Shown: positions 61,303-64,000 of the stretch, piece after piece | Layout of the letters: each line of letters starts with the position of its first letter | How positions within the stretch are numbered: the first letter of the stretch is position 1 | NCBI RefSeq assembly: GCF_003846175.1 | Contig: NZ_ML123053.1 | Coordinates: 183,814-247,813 of the forward strand | Length of the DNA: 64,000 nt | Direction: 5' to 3' | Origin: Streptomyces sp. ADI95-17 | GTDB taxonomy: Bacteria; Actinomycetota; Actinomycetes; Streptomycetales; Streptomycetaceae | The notes under the pieces: model-generated | What the model saw: the letters and a program-made list of their open reading frames with translations, nothing else | The model's database searches: none | Told to the model about the DNA's origin: nothing | Program-made: the position numbers and the translations under genes

Positions 61303-62702
61303 AGTGTGTGCTCCGAATCGGTGACGGACCGGCCGTCGGTGAGGCCACTTTGGAAATCGCTCCAGATGGCACCGGTGCTCTCCGGATCCAACGGGCGGGG
61401 CGCTGCGGCGGCGGCTTCGTCCTGGGCGGCCGTCGCCGAGAAACGGCGGCGACGCTGCGGCAGTTCCGCCGCGGCGGACGGCGCCGGCGAGTGCGCCGGC
61501 GCATCGGCGGCAGCAGGACGCTTGTGGGCCTGCGGCGCCACAGCGGGCTGAGGAGCCATGACCGACGGAGGCGTGACGTTCTCGTCGATCGAGGTCAGCA
61601 GGTTCTCGGGAACGGACACCACAGCGCGCACCCCGCCATAGGGAGAGGAAGTGTCGATGGACACATGAAGGCCGTAGTCGGCGACGAGACGGCCGATCGC
61701 GGCGAAACCCATGGACGGCGGATCACCGAGCTCAAGGAGCAGCACCTCCTGCTGCTCACCCGAGATCAGACTCCGCCCGCGCGCGAGCGCCTCGGCGGTC
61801 ATGCCCTTGCCGGCGTCGTCGATCGTGATGCACACACTGCCGTTGCCCGTCTGGACCAGGCCGACGTCCACCATGAGGTCGTCACGGGAGTGCTCCAGCG
61901 CGTTGGCCATCAACTCGGCGCACACCACAGCTACGGGCTCGGCCGCACGTCCGACCACACCGATGTTGGAAAGGCCCAGCCGGGAAACGATGTTGATACG
62001 GTCGAAACCACGCAGCCGGGAGGAGGCGCCACTGACGACCTCACTCACGTAGGTGTCCTTGCGGACGTGCCCGGGCCAGCCTCCGCACACGATGGCGGAC
62101 CTCTGCGTGAGGCGCAGGTTCTGCTCATTGATGTGGTCGGACTCGAGCAGGCTCTGCGTCAGACGGGGCGGCGCACTGAACTCGTGCTGCAGACCCACAA
62201 TATTCGTCTGCAACCGGTAGGAAAGAGCCTGGGACTCCTGAGTCGCGCCGCGCAGGGCAGCGCGGGCAGCGGCGTCGATGCGGCGCCTCTCCTTGAGGAC
62301 GATGCGGGAAACCGCTTCGGGCACGGCATCGAGAAGCCGCGCGGCCTCCGACCCGGCGAGATGGTTGTGCAACAGCCCGGGGACGGGATGATGAGAGCTG
62401 ATCAGGTGCAGCGCGAGAGCGGGAAGCCGATCGGAGACGAGATGACGCACCTCGCCGAGAAGCTCCGCCTCGCGGATACCGAGTTCCTTCGCACGGGACT
62501 CTGCGTCCTGCCTGTTCTGCACCTCGGTCCGGGCACGGCCCTCAGCAGCCTGCGCACGGGAATCGGCGGCCTGCGCCTCCGCGTTCCACACTCTGCCCTG
62601 TCGCACGTGTATACGGCGCGAGCGTGCCAGGAGCAGCGCCCAGACTGCCAGGAGAAGAGACAAGACGCCAAGGGCAACGGCGATTTTTGAGGACAAGGTC
62701 AC
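61299..62702 (-). CDS. cvnA: Conservon sensor histidine kinase-like protein CvnA
   Basis: 467 residues from GTG 62702 (AGGACC about 9 bases ahead; the longer open frame is not credible). One N-terminal TM segment (IAVALGVLSLLLAVWALLLA), a long helical/coiled stretch (EAQAADSRAQAAEGRARTEV), then an HATPase domain: N-box CAELMANALEHSR, G1 DDAGKGMTAEAL, G2 GDPPSMGFAAIGRLVADYGL. A Pro/Ala-rich C-terminal tail ends it. CvnA proteins lack a paired response regulator and feed into CvnB/C/D. The region upstream, to 63602, has no gene. Confidence 0.9.
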   Translation of the reverse strand: MTLSSKIAVALGVLSLLLAVWALLLARSRRIHVRQGRVWNAEAQAADSRAQAAEGRARTEVQNRQDAESRAKELGIREAELLGEVRHLVSDRLPALALHLISSHHPVPGLLHNHLAGSEAARLLDAVPEAVSRIVLKERRRIDAAARAALRGATQESQALSYRLQTNIVGLQHEFSAPPRLTQSLLESDHINEQNLRLTQRSAIVCGGWPGHVRKDTYVSEVVSGASSRLRGFDRINIVSRLGLSNIGVVGRAAEPVAVVCAELMANALEHSRDDLMVDVGLVQTGNGSVCITIDDAGKGMTAEALARGRSLISGEQQEVLLLELGDPPSMGFAAIGRLVADYGLHVSIDTSSPYGGVRAVVSVPENLLTSIDENVTPPSVMAPQPAVAPQAHKRPAAADAPAHSPAPSAAAELPQRRRRFSATAAQDEAAAAAPRPLDPESTGAIWSDFQSGLTDGRSVTDSEHTL

Positions 62703-63602
62703 GGAGGGTGGTCCTAGGGGTCGATCGAGCCTTCGAAGAACAGCGCAGCGGTTCACTGCCCCGCAGGGGAGTGAGCGCGGACTCCGGAGAACTGGCGGAC
62801 AAGAAAAACAAGGTGGCAAGTGAACAGCGCGTGGACCGCCCGTGCGGCGAACGAGCGCCATCGCGGACGAACGACTGCCGGGCCGGGGCGAGATCGGCTG
62901 AGCCGTCCGGCCCACTCGGAGCTCCATCGCCGCGATCCCCACGGGCAACGACGGCTGTCCGGCCGGCCCTTCCGCAACTCCCGCCCCCGAAACGGTCGCA
63001 GGGCGAAGCCTGCTGAACGCGGACGAACAGGTTCATCAGAGCTCCGTTGAGGACTGCGAACGTCGGCTACATCGGGTGCTTCCGCCGTCGCACGCAGTCG
63101 ACTCGCGGCCTTGCCACTACCTAAAACGGGGTCAGCTTACTGGAGTTGATCTGTACACGCGCCCCTGGTAGGCCCGCACAGTTCCGATCCGGACGATCTT
63201 CGCCCGCCGGGCTCTCACCGATCGCCCGCAGCGCGGACAAGGGCACCCTCCGACAGTCCGCCCACCGCCCCCTCCGGCAGTGGGTTACGGCCGGCGGCCG
63301 GTGTCGCCCGGTCGGCGGATTGATGGCTTTTCCTGCATTCTGGTGTGGAGCGTCGGCCGCTGACAGCGGACACCGGCGAGCAACTGCCCTTCTCGCAGCG
63401 TGCGGTGGAGGAAACCGGCTGGACAGCGCCAGGCCCCGCACCGAACCACGCCGCCGGCCGAACACCACAAGGCCCGGAGCCGGGAAACCACCCCGCTCCG
63501 GGCCCTTGCACCCGTCAGCACACCGGACAAGCCTCGCCCGGCTCATCCAGAACCCCGAAGAGACACCCGCATCGCCTTCAGCGGCAGCCCGAACAGCGCC
63601 GG
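62703..63602. other. Gene-free region upstream of the conservon
   Basis: About 900 bases without a supported gene on either strand; the open frames are Arg/Pro/Ser-rich. It must hold the cvn promoter near 62703-62900 and the terminator of the next gene at 63471-63504. One locally AT-rich patch (GAAAAACAAGGTGGCAAG, near 62802-62819) could be part of a promoter. No tRNA or other RNA gene is recognised. Confidence 0.5.
63471..63504. terminator. Hairpin terminator for the right-end secreted-protein gene
   Basis: GGCCCGGAGC (63471-63480) and GCTCCGGGCC (63495-63504) form a perfect 10-bp stem with a 14-base loop, about 100 bases downstream of the stop of the minus-strand gene ending at 63603. Confidence 0.65.
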
Positions 63603-64000
63603 TCAGTCCGCGAGCTTGCCCTTGAACACGTGGCTGGCGTAATCCATGGAGACCCGGTACTTGGTGCCGGGAATGACATCCGTCGCGAGGACCCGCCACT
63701 TGCCCACATCACTCTTGGCGAAGCTCTTGTACTTGGTGCACTCCTTGCCGCCGCCGGTCGGGTGGAAACAGACACGGACACGCAGCGGGTTGGCACTGCC
63801 CCACTGCGTGATCTTGAGGTTGATGTCCCCACAGATCTTGGGGCGGGCGGTGTAGTACGGCCCGAAGCTGTGCTCGGCCTCGTCCGTCCCCATGTTGAAC
63901 GTCTCGCTCGTCGCACTCCCGTAGCAGGTCACGGCCGCACCCGACGCCGCACCCGAGCGCTCGGGAACCGATGCCGCGGCGCTCACCGAAGCACTGCTCA
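63603..64000 (-). CDS. Secreted protein of unknown function (N-terminus off the window)
   Basis: At least 132 residues visible, ending at 63603. The first visible part is Ser/Ala-rich (SSASVSAAASVPERSGAASG), consistent with the end of a signal peptide or linker. Then AVTCYGSATSETFNMGTDEA, HSFGPYYTARPKICGDINLK, VRVCFHPTGGGKECTKY and YRVSMDYASHVFKGKLAD form a small beta-rich domain with four Cys, probably two disulfides. No family is recognised. The true start lies beyond the right edge; the GTG at 63986 in the frame is not the start of a full signal peptide. Confidence 0.7.
   Translation of the reverse strand, partial: SSASVSAAASVPERSGAASGAAVTCYGSATSETFNMGTDEAEHSFGPYYTARPKICGDINLKITQWGSANPLRVRVCFHPTGGGKECTKYKSFAKSDVGKWRVLATDVIPGTKYRVSMDYASHVFKGKLAD

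Noticed and set aside
54344..62702. The two P450 genes as redundant copies of one enzyme
   Set aside because: The cluster P450 has intact ExxR and AGSETTG motifs, while CvnE lacks ExxR; they belong to different families.
61299..62948. Longer CvnA starting at 62948
   Set aside because: The extra 82 residues are Arg/Pro-rich without motif; GTG 62702 starts directly before the TM segment as in other CvnA proteins.

Overview
The window is very GC-rich, tightly packed and almost certainly from Streptomyces or a close relative. Signs of this are two SARP-type regulators, many TetR, MarR, HxlR, ArsR and LuxR regulators, a DUF5988-like protein, a complete cvnABCDE conservon whose P450 has the CYP157-type K-helix, and a bacterial diterpene cluster. 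The many accessory genes, transposase scraps and broken genes suggest a chromosome arm rather than the core; this is inference.

Layout. 1-3.5 kb: two SARP-type regulators flank a secreted alpha/beta hydrolase. 3.6-9.3 kb: a VOC protein, an HxlR repressor facing an MFS-acyltransferase operon, a DUF5988-like gene, and a DHA2 pump facing a MarR repressor across seven phased octamers. 9.4-10.9 kb: a doubly broken type II thioesterase, then a deletion scar joining a metallophosphoesterase head to a monooxygenase head. 11-19 kb: an L,D-transpeptidase-like protein, a TetR/SGNH pair, an ArsR/MFS operon, and a frameshifted FtsX-type permease whose ATPase survives only as a C-terminal scrap. 19.6-27 kb: a toxin-antitoxin-like pair, two transposase remnants, small enzymes, a TetR/hydrolase pair and an ECF sigma operon led by a 32-residue membrane peptide. 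27-38.5 kb: esterase, SUKH protein, a second deletion scar (ArsR/SgcJ-like), GNAT, thpR, a glutamate-synthase-like flavoenzyme, a zinc ribbon, an 8-bp tandem repeat, a GlxA regulator and gap. 39-44 kb: a frameshifted MFS gene, a MarR/monooxygenase pair, Nudix, nucleotidyltransferase, and broken nucleoside hydrolase and LuxR genes. 45-52.6 kb: a Ser/Thr kinase with a beta-propeller, and a two-component system facing an ABC exporter.

53.4-62.7 kb is the main feature. On the minus strand a five-gene conservon (sensor kinase-like CvnA, roadblock CvnB, DUF742 CvnC, GTPase CvnD, CYP157-like CvnE) is followed after 167 bp by a four-gene diterpenoid pathway: GGPP synthase, class II cyclase (DxDD), P450 and class I terpene synthase. 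Most junctions in both modules are 4-base overlaps. The pathway would make GGPP, protonate and cyclise it to a bicyclic diphosphate, remove the diphosphate, and oxidise the product. The conservon is a plausible membrane-associated signalling module beside it. A secreted protein runs off the right end.

Several genes differ from intact relatives by one base in a short homopolymer run. Some of these could be sequencing errors. Others (in-frame stops, gene-to-gene junctions, truncated transposases) are real decay.
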